This document shows positions 8,535-17,965 of a DNA stretch of 64,000 nucleotides, piece after piece (within the stretch, counting starts at the first letter, position 1; every line of letters begins with the position of its first letter). The notes beneath the pieces were generated by a model, which did no database searches, had not been told where the DNA came from, and saw only the letters and a list, made by a program, of their open reading frames with translations. Source of the stretch: CAYYJS01 sp964472315 (GTDB taxonomy: Bacteria; Verrucomicrobiota; Kiritimatiellia; UBA8416); contig CAYYJS010000015.1 in the NCBI GenBank assembly GCA_964472315.1, positions 1 to 64,000 on the forward strand, read 5' to 3'. Position numbers and translations under genes: made by a program.

Positions 8535-10415
8535 TCAGAACAAAATCTGGAAACTGTAGACGTCCTGGTGGGGTTCGCTGGTGATGTTGAAGTTACTCTT
8601 CTGGAAGACGCGCTGCATGGCGCGGTTCTCGCGGAGCACCTCGGCCGTGAAACCGCGGATACCGTTCTGGCGCGCGATCATCGCGAGGTGTTGCAGGAGG
8701 AATGAACCGATACCGCGGGTCTGCCAGTCGTCGCGCACGACGAAAGCGACCTCCGCCATGTTCTGTTTCTCGTCGAGGTAGTAGCGGCCGATGGCGATGA
8801 TATCGTCGCCGTGCGCCTCCGGGATGGTGGCCACGATCGCCACGTCCGTGCGGTGGTCGATGAAAATGAAGTCCTGGAACTCCTTGCGCGGGATGTGCTT
8901 CGGACGCGACATGAACCGGTAGTAGATCGTCTCCTGCGACAGCGCGTAGAACAGGTCGCGCATGGCGGGCTGATCGGTGGGGTGGATGGGACGGAACGTG
9001 ATTTGCGTGCCGTCGTCCAGCAGTCGCGAGGTGCGGAAGTGCTTGGGCCCGATGACGACCTTGCCTCCGATGTCGGCGACATCGGCCCGCAGGTATTTCG
9101 CATCCACGGCATCCTTGATCAGGGCCGGGCGGAATTTCGGGTGCGCGATGGAGATCATGGCGATGGCCCGTTCCTGGATGCTCTTGCCGTGCAGATAGGC
9201 GACACCGAATTCCGTCACCACGTAATGCACGTCGCCGCGCGTTGTCACGACGCCGGCGCCCGGACTGAGCCGGCAGACGATGCGCGAGACCTGGCCATCC
9301 ATGTCGGTCGACGGGATCGTAATGATAGCCTTGCCGCCGGGGCTGCGCGCGGCGCCGCGGTTGAAGTCCACCTGTCCGCCGATCCCCGAGTAGAAGCGCG
9401 AGCCAAGCGAGTCCGCGCACACCTGTCCGGTCAGATCGACCTCAAGCGCCATGTTGATGGCCACCTGTCGATACTGCTGGGCGATGACGACGGGGTCGTT
9501 CACGTGTTCCGTCGGATGGAACGAAAAGAGCGGATTGTCATCGATGTAGTCGTAGAGCTTGCGCGTGCCGATGGCGAAGCTGGCCACGATCTTGCCCTGA
9601 TGCATGCTCTTATGGCTGCCGTTGACGGCGCCGGATTCGATCAGGTCGATAACCGCATCCGTGAACATCTCGGTGTGGATGCCCAGGTCCTTCTTGGCGC
9701 CGAGAAACGCCATGACGGCCTGGGGAATCTGCCCGATGCCGAATTCGACGGTGGCGCCGTCGTCGACGAGGCCCGCCACGTACTCGCCGATCTGACGGGT
9801 CACCTCGTCGGGGACCGGCGGGGTATACTCGATGAGCGGGGTTTCCGTCGGCACGAGCACATCGATGTCGTGCACGTGGATGGAGCTGTCGCCGTGCGTG
9901 CGGGGCATGTTCGGATTGACCTCGGCGATGACCATGCGCGCGTTCTCGGCGGCGCTGCGGACGATATCGACCGAGACGCCGAGGCTGCACATGCCGCGGG
10001 CATCCGGGGGCGACACCTGAATCAAGGCCGCGTCGATCGGATGTTGTCCGGAGGCGAACAGGCGGGGAATGTCCGACAGGAAAATTGGCGTGTAGTCGCC
10101 GCGGCCTTCCTGAATCATGCCGCGCACGTTATCGGCGATGAAGAAACTATTGACACGGAAGCTGTCCGCGAGCTTCTGGTCGGCATAGGGCGCGTCGCCC
10201 AGCGTGAGCAGATGCACGATCTCCGTATCGGTCAGTTCGCCGCCGCGCGCGGCAAGGGCCTTGACCAGGTCTTGGGGCTGGCCGCAGCCCGTGGCGATGA
10301 ACACGCGTTGCCCCGGGCGGATGTGGCGCACCGCATCGCCGGCGGTGGAAATCAGGTCGCTGTAACTCTCTTTCCAGTTGGGATCCCAGCTCGGTTGTCG
10401 TGTCTTGGCGGTCAT
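8535..10415 (-). CDS. Acyl-CoA hydrolase/CoA-transferase fused to a GNAT acetyltransferase domain
   Basis: 626 residues from the ATG at 10415; the open frame runs further upstream, but that extension is antisense-like and overlaps the preceding gene. Residues 1 to about 450 match the acetyl-CoA hydrolase/4-hydroxybutyrate CoA-transferase family, including HLLTLGDAPYA, NPNMPRTHGDS, the GIHTEMFTD segment carrying the expected catalytic glutamate, and the glycine-rich SGIGGQVDF loop. The last 160 residues form a GNAT domain (FRPIHPTDQPAMRDLF, VVRDDWQTRGIGSFLLQ). It lies 2 bases after the ADP-forming synthetase, so the pair can interconvert acyl-CoA, acid and ATP; the GNAT part could acetylate the same enzymes, as Pat-type domains do. 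The physiological substrate is inferred. Confidence 0.85.
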   Translation of the reverse strand: MTAKTRQPSWDPNWKESYSDLISTAGDAVRHIRPGQRVFIATGCGQPQDLVKALAARGGELTDTEIVHLLTLGDAPYADQKLADSFRVNSFFIADNVRGMIQEGRGDYTPIFLSDIPRLFASGQHPIDAALIQVSPPDARGMCSLGVSVDIVRSAAENARMVIAEVNPNMPRTHGDSSIHVHDIDVLVPTETPLIEYTPPVPDEVTRQIGEYVAGLVDDGATVEFGIGQIPQAVMAFLGAKKDLGIHTEMFTDAVIDLIESGAVNGSHKSMHQGKIVASFAIGTRKLYDYIDDNPLFSFHPTEHVNDPVVIAQQYRQVAINMALEVDLTGQVCADSLGSRFYSGIGGQVDFNRGAARSPGGKAIITIPSTDMDGQVSRIVCRLSPGAGVVTTRGDVHYVVTEFGVAYLHGKSIQERAIAMISIAHPKFRPALIKDAVDAKYLRADVADIGGKVVIGPKHFRTSRLLDDGTQITFRPIHPTDQPAMRDLFYALSQETIYYRFMSRPKHIPRKEFQDFIFIDHRTDVAIVATIPEAHGDDIIAIGRYYLDEKQNMAEVAFVVRDDWQTRGIGSFLLQHLAMIARQNGIRGFTAEVLRENRAMQRVFQKSNFNITSEPHQDVYSFQILF

Positions 10416-10417
10416 GG

Positions 10418-12517
10418 TCAGTGGTCCTGTTTCTTGAGTGTGATGCGTGCATCGGCGGCCACCGAGACCTTGCCCGGTTGGCCGACCATGAAGGGGTTGA
10501 TATCCATTTCGGCGATCTGGCTGAAATCGGTCACAAGCTGGCTGATGCGCTGGAGGCTCGTGGCGATCGCCGCGACGTCGACGCTGGCCTGGCCGCGGAC
10601 GCCCTTGAGCAGCGCGTACGACTTCGTGTTCTCCAGCATGTGCATGGCCTCGTCCTCGGTAATCGGCGCGATGTGGAAGGTGACGTCCTTCATCACCTCC
10701 ACGAAGATGCCGCCGAGGCCGAACATCAGCATGGGGCCGAACTGCGGGTCGCGCGTCATGCCCAGGATCACCTCGCGGCCCTTGGGGCACATCTTCTCGA
10801 CATAGACGCCTTCGATGTGGGCGTCGGGCGCGCGCTGGCGGATGCGCAGCATCATCAAGTCATAGGCGTCGATCACGGCTTCCGGCGATGCCAGATTGAG
10901 TTTGACCCCGCCCATGTCCGACTTGTGGATGATATCCGGCGAGGCGATCTTCATCGCCACGGGGAATCCGATGCGCTCGGCGGTCTCGATCGCCTGCGGC
11001 CCGTCCATGGCGAGCGCGCCCTCGGGGACGTTGAAGTCGTAAGCACGGAGGATGTCCTTGGCGGCGGCCTCGCCGACCTGGCGTTGGCCGGACCGCAGGT
11101 GGCGTTGGATGATCCGCTCGACACGTCGTCGGTTTACCGGGAAGCGCCTGACGATGCGTGGGGGGCGCGAGAGCCACTGCGCGTAATTGCACATGGCCTT
11201 GAGCGCGGCCACCGCCCGTTCCGGCGATGTGTAGTCCGGCAGGTTGTGTGCGACCAGTTCCGCGCGGCCGGGCATGACGTCCTCGCCGCCCATGAAGGAA
11301 ACCAAAATCGGCTTCGTATTGCGGTTGCAGGCGGCTATGGCGCGGGCGGTTTCGGCGGGTTTGGTCATGGCCTGCGGGGTCAGGATCACGATGATCGCAT
11401 CGATGTCGGGATCGTCCTGTGCCGCCTGCACGGCCATGACGTAGCGGTCGGGGTCGGCGTCGCCGAGAACGTCGATGGGGTTGCTGACGCTGGCGGCGGC
11501 GGGGAGTTTCTCCGCCAGCGCGGTGGCGGTGCCGCCGGCGAGCGGGTGGACGTTCATCCCGGCATGTTCGACGGCGTCGGCGGCCATGATGCCCGGTCCG
11601 CCTGCGTTGGTGATGATGGCGACGCGCTCGCCTTTGGGCAGGGGCTGCATCGCGAAGGCGGTGGCGTAGTCGAATAGCGCTTCAAACGTTTCGGCGCGGA
11701 TGATGCCGGAACGATGGAAGGCGGCGCCATAGGCGATGTCCGCGCCGGCGAGGCTGCCGGTGTGCGAGGATGCCGCCTTGACACCGGCGGAGGTTACGCC
11801 GGCTTTGAAGATGACGACCGGCTTGCGAGCGGTTGCCGACTCGGCGGCCTTGATGAAGTCGTCGCCGGAAGCGACGCTCTCCAGGTAGCCGACGATCACG
11901 CGCGTCTGCGGGTCTTCGGCGAAGGCGCGCAGGAAATCGGTCTCCGACAGGTCGGCCTTGTTGCCCATGCTGATTAGTTTGGCGAGCCCCAGATGTCGGG
12001 CTTTCGCCCAGTCGAGAATAGCCGTGCAGAGGGCGCCCGACTGCGAGATTACCGAGATGCCGCCCGGTTGTGGCATCTGGGTGGCGAACGAGGCGTTCAT
12101 GCTGTGGTGCGTGTTGATCAGCCCGAGGCAATTGGGGCCGAGGAGGCTGACGTCGTGCGCGCGGCAGTAGTCGGCCATCTCGCGTTCCACGGCGGCGCCC
12201 GGCGCGCCGGTCTCCTTGAACCCGGCCGTGATCACGACGATGGCGCCCGCGCCGGCATCCACCGAGGCATGGATCGCGTCGCTGACCAGCGTCGCGGGGA
12301 CGGCGATCAGACTCAGATCGATCTTCTTTCCGTACGTCTTCAAGTCGGGGTAGCACGGACGGCCGAGCACGTCTTTCGCGGACGGGTTGATGGGTACGAT
12401 CACCCCGGCAAACCCGCTTTGAATGAGATTGGCGACGAGTTCGTGGCCGACCTTGCCGGCCGTACGGGACGCTCCGATGATGGCGATGGAGTCCGGTTTC
12501 AGTAGCGCTTCAAGCAT
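10418..12517 (-). CDS. ADP-forming acyl-CoA (acetyl-CoA) synthetase, alpha-beta fusion
   Basis: 699 residues. The alpha half has the CoA-binding Rossmann start (SIAIIGASRTAGKVGHEL), LLGPNCLG and the phosphohistidine region SSHTGSLAG. The beta half (from about 470) is an ATP-grasp domain, with KIASPDIIHKSDMGGV and FGLGGIFVEVMKDV. The enzyme makes ATP from ADP and phosphate while hydrolysing acetyl-CoA or other acyl-CoAs, a route to acetate in anaerobes and archaea. Full alpha plus beta length and the phosphohistidine argue for a working enzyme rather than a Pat-like regulator. It is the first gene of an operon with the CoA-transferase/GNAT protein and uup. Substrate preference cannot be read from sequence. 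Confidence 0.88.
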   Translation of the reverse strand: MLEALLKPDSIAIIGASRTAGKVGHELVANLIQSGFAGVIVPINPSAKDVLGRPCYPDLKTYGKKIDLSLIAVPATLVSDAIHASVDAGAGAIVVITAGFKETGAPGAAVEREMADYCRAHDVSLLGPNCLGLINTHHSMNASFATQMPQPGGISVISQSGALCTAILDWAKARHLGLAKLISMGNKADLSETDFLRAFAEDPQTRVIVGYLESVASGDDFIKAAESATARKPVVIFKAGVTSAGVKAASSHTGSLAGADIAYGAAFHRSGIIRAETFEALFDYATAFAMQPLPKGERVAIITNAGGPGIMAADAVEHAGMNVHPLAGGTATALAEKLPAAASVSNPIDVLGDADPDRYVMAVQAAQDDPDIDAIIVILTPQAMTKPAETARAIAACNRNTKPILVSFMGGEDVMPGRAELVAHNLPDYTSPERAVAALKAMCNYAQWLSRPPRIVRRFPVNRRRVERIIQRHLRSGQRQVGEAAAKDILRAYDFNVPEGALAMDGPQAIETAERIGFPVAMKIASPDIIHKSDMGGVKLNLASPEAVIDAYDLMMLRIRQRAPDAHIEGVYVEKMCPKGREVILGMTRDPQFGPMLMFGLGGIFVEVMKDVTFHIAPITEDEAMHMLENTKSYALLKGVRGQASVDVAAIATSLQRISQLVTDFSQIAEMDINPFMVGQPGKVSVAADARITLKKQDH

Positions 12518-12843
12518 GATGTCCTCGCTTTCCAGTCAGTGACCCCGGTTCACGGACCCGGGCATGCGAACATGGCGTGCACCGCCTGGCGCACTCGTAC
12601 GACCGTGCCCGCGTGACACACGAGAAATGGCATAGTTTTCCCTTGCCGTAGAATGTCGGTGCCGATCTTGTACCGGCTCTGTGCCGGATTCAAGTCTAAT
12701 TCGTTAAGTTTTTAACAAATGACAGAGGTAAACCCAGACGCCGTGACGCCAGCCGTCGGGGGCAGGCTGATCGGCGCCCGGTGGATCCTCGACAGGAAAG
12801 CCGACGTCGTGCCTGCGAACACGGACCGGATCGGCAGTCCTCC
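12518..12843. other. 326-base intergenic region between guaA and the acyl-CoA synthetase
   Basis: No convincing gene. It should hold the promoter of the minus-strand synthetase operon. On the plus strand CCGGC-TCTGT-GCCGG forms a small hairpin near 12673-12687, and an A/T-rich patch GTTAA-GTTT-TTAAC at about 12704-12717 is an inverted repeat. Short frames in the part next to guaA look like antisense noise. Confidence 0.4.
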
Positions 12844-14388
12844 CTACTCCCACTCGATCGTGGCCGGCGGTTTGGAGCTGATGTCGTAGACGACACGGTT
12901 GACACCGCGCACTTCGTTGATGATGCGGTTCGCGATGCCGTCCATGACCTCGTAGGGCAGCTTGTACCAGTCGGCGGTCATGCCGTCCCGGCTCTGCACG
13001 GCCCGGACGGCGACCACGTTCTCGTACGTGCGGTCGTCGCCCATGACGCCGACCGATTGGATGGGGAGGAGCACGGCGAAGTACTGCCACACGTCGAGGT
13101 GGTTCTCCATCTTCATGATCTCCTCGCGCACGCGAAGGTCCGCCTGCCGCAGGACTTCCAGCCGTTCCTCGGTGATGTCGCCGATGACGCGCACGGCCAG
13201 ACCGGGTCCGGGAAACGGCTGCCGGTCGACGACGTAGCTCGGCAGTCCCAGTTCCCGGCCGACTTCCCGCACTTCATCCTTGAAGAGCTCCCGCAGGGGT
13301 TCGATCAGCTCGAACTGCAAATCGGCGGGAAGTCCGCCGACATTGTGGTGCGATTTGATCGTGGCCGAGGGGCCGCCAATGGGCGACACCGATTCGATGA
13401 CATCCGGGTACAGCGTGCCCTGGGCCAGGAACTTGACCGGTCCGAGCTCGCGGGCCTTCTCCGCGAAGATCTCGATGAACGTGCCGCCGATGATCTTGCG
13501 CTTCCGTTCGGGGTCCGTGACGCCGGCGAGTTTGCGCAGGAAGATGCTCCCGGCGTGTGCCACATGCAGGTCGATGCCGAAGGCCTTGCCGAAAAGGTCT
13601 TCGACGTCCTCCACCTCGTGGTGCCGCAGCAGCCCGTTGTCCACGAAGACGCAGTGCAGTCGGGGACCGATCGCCTTGTGCAGCAGGGCGGCGACGACCG
13701 AGGAATCGACCCCGCCGCTCAACCCCAGGATGACGTGCCCGTCGCCGACCTTCGCACGTATGCCCGCGACCGTGTCCTCGATGAACTTCGACATCTCCCA
13801 ATCGCCCGTGCATCGGCAAATCCGGAAGGCGAAGTTCCATAGCATGGCGCCGCCTTGCGGGGTGTGGACGACTTCGGGGTGAAACTGGACGCCGTAGATG
13901 TCACGGCGGGTGTCCTGCATGGCGGCGTTGGCGCAATTCTCGGACTCGGCCACCCGCTCGAATCCCGCCGGCAGCGTCTCCACCTTGTCGCCATGGCTCA
14001 TCCAGACCTGGAGGTCGGGGTCGAGTCCCGTGAAGAGGGGCGACGGCATGCGAAGGTGGATCACGGCCTTGCCGTACTCGCGTTTCGCGCCGGCCTGAAC
14101 CTTGCCGCCGAGAAGTTGCGCCGTGAGCTGCAGCCCGTAGCAGATGCCGAGAATGGGGATGCCGAGGTCGAAGATGGCCGGATCGCACTTCGGCGAGTTC
14201 GCGTCCGGTACGCTGCACGGGCCGCCGGACAGCACCAGGCCACGCGGAGCGCGCCGGCGGAGCGTCTCGGCGGGCGTATCGAAGCGCAGGATTTCGCAGT
14301 AGACCTTCTGCTCGCGCAGCCGGCGCGCGATGAGCTGCGTGACCTGTGACCCATAATCGAGAATCGCGATCCATTCGTGCTGTTTCAT
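12844..14388 (-). CDS. guaA: GMP synthase (glutamine-hydrolysing)
   Basis: 514 residues from the ATG at 14388 (MKQHEWIAILDYGSQ), the standard GuaA start; the frame continues to 14448 without family homology. Parts: class I glutamine amidotransferase with LSGGPCSV, the nucleophile in GICYGLQ and the catalytic His/Glu in FHPEV; ATP-pyrophosphatase with the LGLSGGVDSSV P-loop; and the dimerisation domain ending SSKPPATIEWE. It converts XMP, glutamine and ATP to GMP in purine synthesis. Monocistronic on the minus strand; the dehydrogenase diverges from the same 147-base gap, in which I saw no guanine-riboswitch signature. Confidence 0.97.
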   Translation of the reverse strand: MKQHEWIAILDYGSQVTQLIARRLREQKVYCEILRFDTPAETLRRRAPRGLVLSGGPCSVPDANSPKCDPAIFDLGIPILGICYGLQLTAQLLGGKVQAGAKREYGKAVIHLRMPSPLFTGLDPDLQVWMSHGDKVETLPAGFERVAESENCANAAMQDTRRDIYGVQFHPEVVHTPQGGAMLWNFAFRICRCTGDWEMSKFIEDTVAGIRAKVGDGHVILGLSGGVDSSVVAALLHKAIGPRLHCVFVDNGLLRHHEVEDVEDLFGKAFGIDLHVAHAGSIFLRKLAGVTDPERKRKIIGGTFIEIFAEKARELGPVKFLAQGTLYPDVIESVSPIGGPSATIKSHHNVGGLPADLQFELIEPLRELFKDEVREVGRELGLPSYVVDRQPFPGPGLAVRVIGDITEERLEVLRQADLRVREEIMKMENHLDVWQYFAVLLPIQSVGVMGDDRTYENVVAVRAVQSRDGMTADWYKLPYEVMDGIANRIINEVRGVNRVVYDISSKPPATIEWE

Positions 14389-14535
14389 GCGTACCCCATT
14401 TTGGAACCACGCACCATACCGCCCCGGCGCGCGCAGGCACAAGCGCAAAGAAGCGCAAAGAAGCGGTTGTCAGCCCCGGCGTCTCTGTGGCATCATGCAA
14501 AACCATCGAATCGAAACGCATCTGGAGAACCGACC

Positions 14536-15801
14536 ATGGAAACATTGGCACTGCGACTTTACGGCGAGAACGACCTGCGACTCGAACGGTTCGAGCTGCC
14601 GGCCATCACGGACGACGAGGTCCTGGCCGACATCGTGTCGGACAGCATCTGCATGTCTTCGTACAAGGCGACCATGCAGGGCGCGCATCACAAGCGCGTG
14701 CCGGACAATGTCGCGACGAACCCGATCATCATCGGCCATGAATTCTGCGGAACGATCCTGGAGGTCGGGAAGCGCTGGCGCGGGAAGTTCCAGCCGGGGC
14801 AGCGGTACAGCATCCAGCCGGCGATGAACTATCCCGGCCGCGAACTGGAGGCGCCCGGATACTCGTTCCCGTACATCGGCGGCGATGCCACGAAGGTCAT
14901 CATTCCGCGCGAGATTCTCGAGATGGACTGCCTGTTGGGCTACGACGGGGACGCGTTCTTCAAGGCGTCCCTGGCGGAGCCCGTGTCCTGCATCATCGGC
15001 GGGTACAACACGTCGTACCATTACACGGTGGGCGCGTACACACACCGTCAAGGCATCGTGGCCGGCGGCGCCACCGCCATCCTGGCCGGTGCGGGGCCGA
15101 TGGGGCTGGGGGCGATCGACTACGCCGTGCACGGACCGCGCAAGCCGGGACTGCTGGTCGTCACGGACATCGACCAGGCCCGCCTCGATCGGGCGGCCTC
15201 GATCTTCACGCCGGCCGAAGCGGCGGCGCACGGTGTCGACCTGCGCTACATTAACACGGCCGGCGCGGACGCCGTCGCCGCGCTCAAGGACGCGACCGGC
15301 GGGAAGGGCTACGACGACGTGTTTGTCTATGCGCCAGTGGCGCCGCTGGTCGAGCAGGCCTCGCGGATACTCGGTTTCAACGGGTGCCTGAATTTCTTCG
15401 CCGGGCCGTCCAAGGCCGACTTCGCGGCGCGGATCAATTTCTACGATGTGCACTACATGGGCCACCACATTGTGGGCTCGTCCGGCGGCAACACCGACGA
15501 CATGCGGGAGGCGCTTGACCTGATGGGCAAGGGTGTCCTGAATCCGGCGGTCATGATCACGCACATCGGCGGCATGGATGCCGCGGCCGAGACCATCAAG
15601 AACCTGCCCGCGATTCCGGGCGGCAAGAAACTGATCTACACGCAGATCGCGATGCCGCTGACCGCCATCGAGGACTTCGCCGTCAAGGGCGCCGCCGATC
15701 CGATGTTCGCCGAACTGGCGCGTCTGGCCCGGGCCGCCAACGGGCTCTGGTCCACCGAAGCCGAACGCTACCTGCTGGCCACCGCGCCGCGGATGGCGTG
15801 A
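14536..15801 (+). CDS. Zinc-type alcohol dehydrogenase resembling L-sorbose-1-phosphate reductase
   Basis: 421 residues from the ATG at 14536, with GGAG eight bases upstream; an in-frame extension to 14377 overlaps guaA and is not protein-like. It is a medium-chain dehydrogenase with an N-terminal GroES-like catalytic domain (SDSICMSSYKA, IIIGHEFCG with the zinc/catalytic histidine region) and a Rossmann NAD(P) domain (AGAGPMGLGAIDYA). Residues such as SSYKATMQGAHHKRVP, SGGNTDDM and ITHIGGMDA match the roughly 415-residue group annotated as sorbose-1-phosphate reductase. It would oxidise or reduce a sugar alcohol phosphate. No PTS or sugar genes adjoin it, so the substrate is uncertain. Confidence 0.75.
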   Translation: METLALRLYGENDLRLERFELPAITDDEVLADIVSDSICMSSYKATMQGAHHKRVPDNVATNPIIIGHEFCGTILEVGKRWRGKFQPGQRYSIQPAMNYPGRELEAPGYSFPYIGGDATKVIIPREILEMDCLLGYDGDAFFKASLAEPVSCIIGGYNTSYHYTVGAYTHRQGIVAGGATAILAGAGPMGLGAIDYAVHGPRKPGLLVVTDIDQARLDRAASIFTPAEAAAHGVDLRYINTAGADAVAALKDATGGKGYDDVFVYAPVAPLVEQASRILGFNGCLNFFAGPSKADFAARINFYDVHYMGHHIVGSSGGNTDDMREALDLMGKGVLNPAVMITHIGGMDAAAETIKNLPAIPGGKKLIYTQIAMPLTAIEDFAVKGAADPMFAELARLARAANGLWSTEAERYLLATAPRMA

Positions 15802-15818
15802 TTCGCCGGCGCGACCCG

Positions 15819-16844
15819 CTACAGGCCCAGGTCGGGTTGGAGCGCGTTGCGGCCTTTCAGACCGAAGCGGCGGTAACACAGGTCGGTGACCACGCGTCCC
15901 TTGGGCGTGCGGTTGAGGTAGCCTTCCTGAATGAGGTAAGGCTCGTAGACCTCTTCGATCGTATCCGGTTCCTCGCCGACCGAAACCGCGATGGTCCCGA
16001 TGCCGACGGGGCCGCCGCCGAACTTGTGGACAATCGTCTCGAGGATGCGCTTGTCCATCTCGTCGAGTCCGTAGCGGTCGATATCGAGCATTTCGAGAGC
16101 CTTGTCGGCCACGGGCTGGGAGATGCGGTTGTCGGCGCGCACCTGGGCATAGTCGCGCACGCGCCGGAGCAGGTTGTTGGCGATGCGCGGCGTGCCGCGC
16201 GCGCGGCCCGCGATCTCGGCGGCGCCGCCGTCGTCGATATCCACGTTCAGGATTCGCGCGGAGCGTTCGATGATCAACTTGAGGTCGGCGGCGGCATAGT
16301 ATTCGAGCCGGTTATTGAGGCCGAAGCGGCTGCGCAGGGGGGCGGAAATGAGACCGCTGCGCGTTGTTGCTCCGATGAGCGTGAAGTGGGGCAGTTCGAG
16401 GCGCACCGAACGCGCGTTCGGGCCCTGGTCGATCATGATATCCAGTACGAAGTCCTCCATGGCCGAATAGAGGTACTCCTCCACGGTCTTCTGCATGCGA
16501 TGGATCTCGTCGATGAACAACACGTCGCCCTTTTCGAGGCTGGTGAGCAACCCCGCGAGGTCGCCGGGCTTATCGATCACGGGGCCGGATGTGACCTTGA
16601 TGTTCACGCCCATGGCCTCGGCGAGAATGTAGGCGAGGGTGGTCTTGCCGAGCCCCGGCGGACCGGAGAGCATGGCGTGGTCGAGCACATCCCCGCGCAT
16701 GCGGGCCGCCTCGACGGCGAGTTCGAGCCGTTCGAGGACGCGCGTCTGGCCGACAAAGTCGGCAAAGCGGCGCGGGCGGAGCGTGATGTCCAGATCCTTG
16801 TCCGGGGCGTTGAGCTGTTCTGAAAGTCTGCCGGCCGTTGTCAT
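15819..16844 (-). CDS. ruvB: Holliday junction branch-migration ATPase RuvB
   Basis: 341 residues, typical RuvB length. AAA+ motor with Walker A GPPGLGKTTLAYILAEA, Walker B VLFIDEIHRM, sensor 1 in LIGATTRSG and the winged-helix C-terminus. It drives branch migration of Holliday junctions with RuvA during recombination and fork repair. Last gene of the ruv cluster, 11 bases after ruvA and convergent with the dehydrogenase gene 17 bases beyond its stop. Confidence 0.97.
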   Translation of the reverse strand: MTTAGRLSEQLNAPDKDLDITLRPRRFADFVGQTRVLERLELAVEAARMRGDVLDHAMLSGPPGLGKTTLAYILAEAMGVNIKVTSGPVIDKPGDLAGLLTSLEKGDVLFIDEIHRMQKTVEEYLYSAMEDFVLDIMIDQGPNARSVRLELPHFTLIGATTRSGLISAPLRSRFGLNNRLEYYAAADLKLIIERSARILNVDIDDGGAAEIAGRARGTPRIANNLLRRVRDYAQVRADNRISQPVADKALEMLDIDRYGLDEMDKRILETIVHKFGGGPVGIGTIAVSVGEEPDTIEEVYEPYLIQEGYLNRTPKGRVVTDLCYRRFGLKGRNALQPDLGL

Positions 16845-16855
16845 GGTGAAATGCC

Positions 16856-17452
16856 TTACCGGGCCAATGCCCGTTTGATCACGTCCTCGACCGTCGTCAG
16901 ATCCGGGAACTTGTCGGCCACCTGCTTGAGCATGGCGCGGGCTTCGTCCTGCTTGTAGCCGAGGGCCACCAGCGTCAGGAGGGCATCGCGCAGGAGCGTG
17001 GTGCCCACGCCATCGTCCGCGGCGCCGGCGACGGCTTCCAGTGCCTCGGCCCCCGTGATCTTATGGCGGAGTTCGACGACGATCCGCTCGGCCGTCTTCT
17101 TGCCGATGCCGGATACCGAGCCCAGTCGCTTGGTATCGCCCTCCACGACGGCGGCTTTGATCTCCCGGACGGTGAGGCCGCTGAGGGCGCTGAGGGCGAG
17201 TTTGGGTCCGATGCCGCTGATGCCGATGAGCAGCAGAAACAGCTCGCGCTCCGCCGCCGTCATGAACCCATAGAGCACATGGGTGTCTTCCCGCACATGG
17301 TCATGCGTGAGCAGTCGCACGGGGCTGTCCACGGCGGGCAGGCGGTCATAACTGCTCAGGGGAATGAAGACCTCATACCCGACGCCGGCCACATCGATGA
17401 CGGCGCGCGCGGGTTGCTTTTCGGCGAGGGTGCCATGAAGAAAGGTGATCAT
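16856..17452 (-). CDS. ruvA: Holliday junction DNA-binding protein RuvA
   Basis: 198 residues: N-terminal OB fold (MITFLHGTLAEKQ), two helix-hairpin-helix motifs (GISGIGPKLALSALSG and GSVSGIGKKTAERIV), and the C-terminal domain III (LGYKQDEARAML) that contacts RuvB. It holds the four-way junction as a tetramer. It lies 6 bases after ruvC and before ruvB, the common ruvC-ruvA-ruvB order. Confidence 0.96.
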   Translation of the reverse strand: MITFLHGTLAEKQPARAVIDVAGVGYEVFIPLSSYDRLPAVDSPVRLLTHDHVREDTHVLYGFMTAAERELFLLLIGISGIGPKLALSALSGLTVREIKAAVVEGDTKRLGSVSGIGKKTAERIVVELRHKITGAEALEAVAGAADDGVGTTLLRDALLTLVALGYKQDEARAMLKQVADKFPDLTTVEDVIKRALAR

Positions 17453-17458
17453 ATCGCC

Positions 17459-17959
17459 TCAGATCTGTGCCGCGTTCGCGATGCCGATGCCCGTGCGCGC
17501 GTGAAGGTGGCAGATGGCCAGTGCCAGGGCATCGCCGGCATCCTCCTGGGGTTCCTCCCGCAGGGCCAACAGCGTCATAACCATCTTGCGCACCTGTTCC
17601 TTGCCGGCGCCGCCGTACCCGACCACCGCCTGTTTGACGCGTCGCGGCGCGTATTCGAATATGGGCAGACCTTGCCGGGCGCAGGCGCAGATCGCGGCGC
17701 CGCGGGCCTCGCCCAGGATCATCGCCGTGCGCGCGTTCTTGCAGAAGAAGGCGCCTTCAATGGCCACGCTGTCGGGATGTGCGCGTCGGATGATGTCCTC
17801 CAGACCGTCGACGATACCGGCGAGACAAGCCGAATGGCGGAGCGATGCCCGCATCGGCAGACACCCATGCTCGACGGTGCGCAGGCGGCTGCCTTCGGCA
17901 TCGACAACACCGAAGCCCGTCGAGCGCAGCGACGTGTCTATGCCGAGAACGCGCGGCAT
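17459..17959 (-). CDS. ruvC: Holliday junction endonuclease RuvC
   Basis: 166 residues. The RNase H-fold resolvase starts VLGIDTSLRSTGFG with the first catalytic aspartate at position 7, continues with a glutamate in VAIEGAFF, and ends with the acidic DAGDALALAICH segment; together these give the expected DEDD-type metal site. It nicks both strands of a junction symmetrically. It lies 6 bases after yebC in one operon. Confidence 0.95.
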   Translation of the reverse strand: MPRVLGIDTSLRSTGFGVVDAEGSRLRTVEHGCLPMRASLRHSACLAGIVDGLEDIIRRAHPDSVAIEGAFFCKNARTAMILGEARGAAICACARQGLPIFEYAPRRVKQAVVGYGGAGKEQVRKMVMTLLALREEPQEDAGDALALAICHLHARTGIGIANAAQI

Positions 17960-17965
17960 GGCGAC

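Noticed and set aside
9490..10412. Plus-strand frame opposite the CoA-transferase
   Set aside because: Part of a long antisense frame without recognisable domains; the minus strand has full catalytic motifs.
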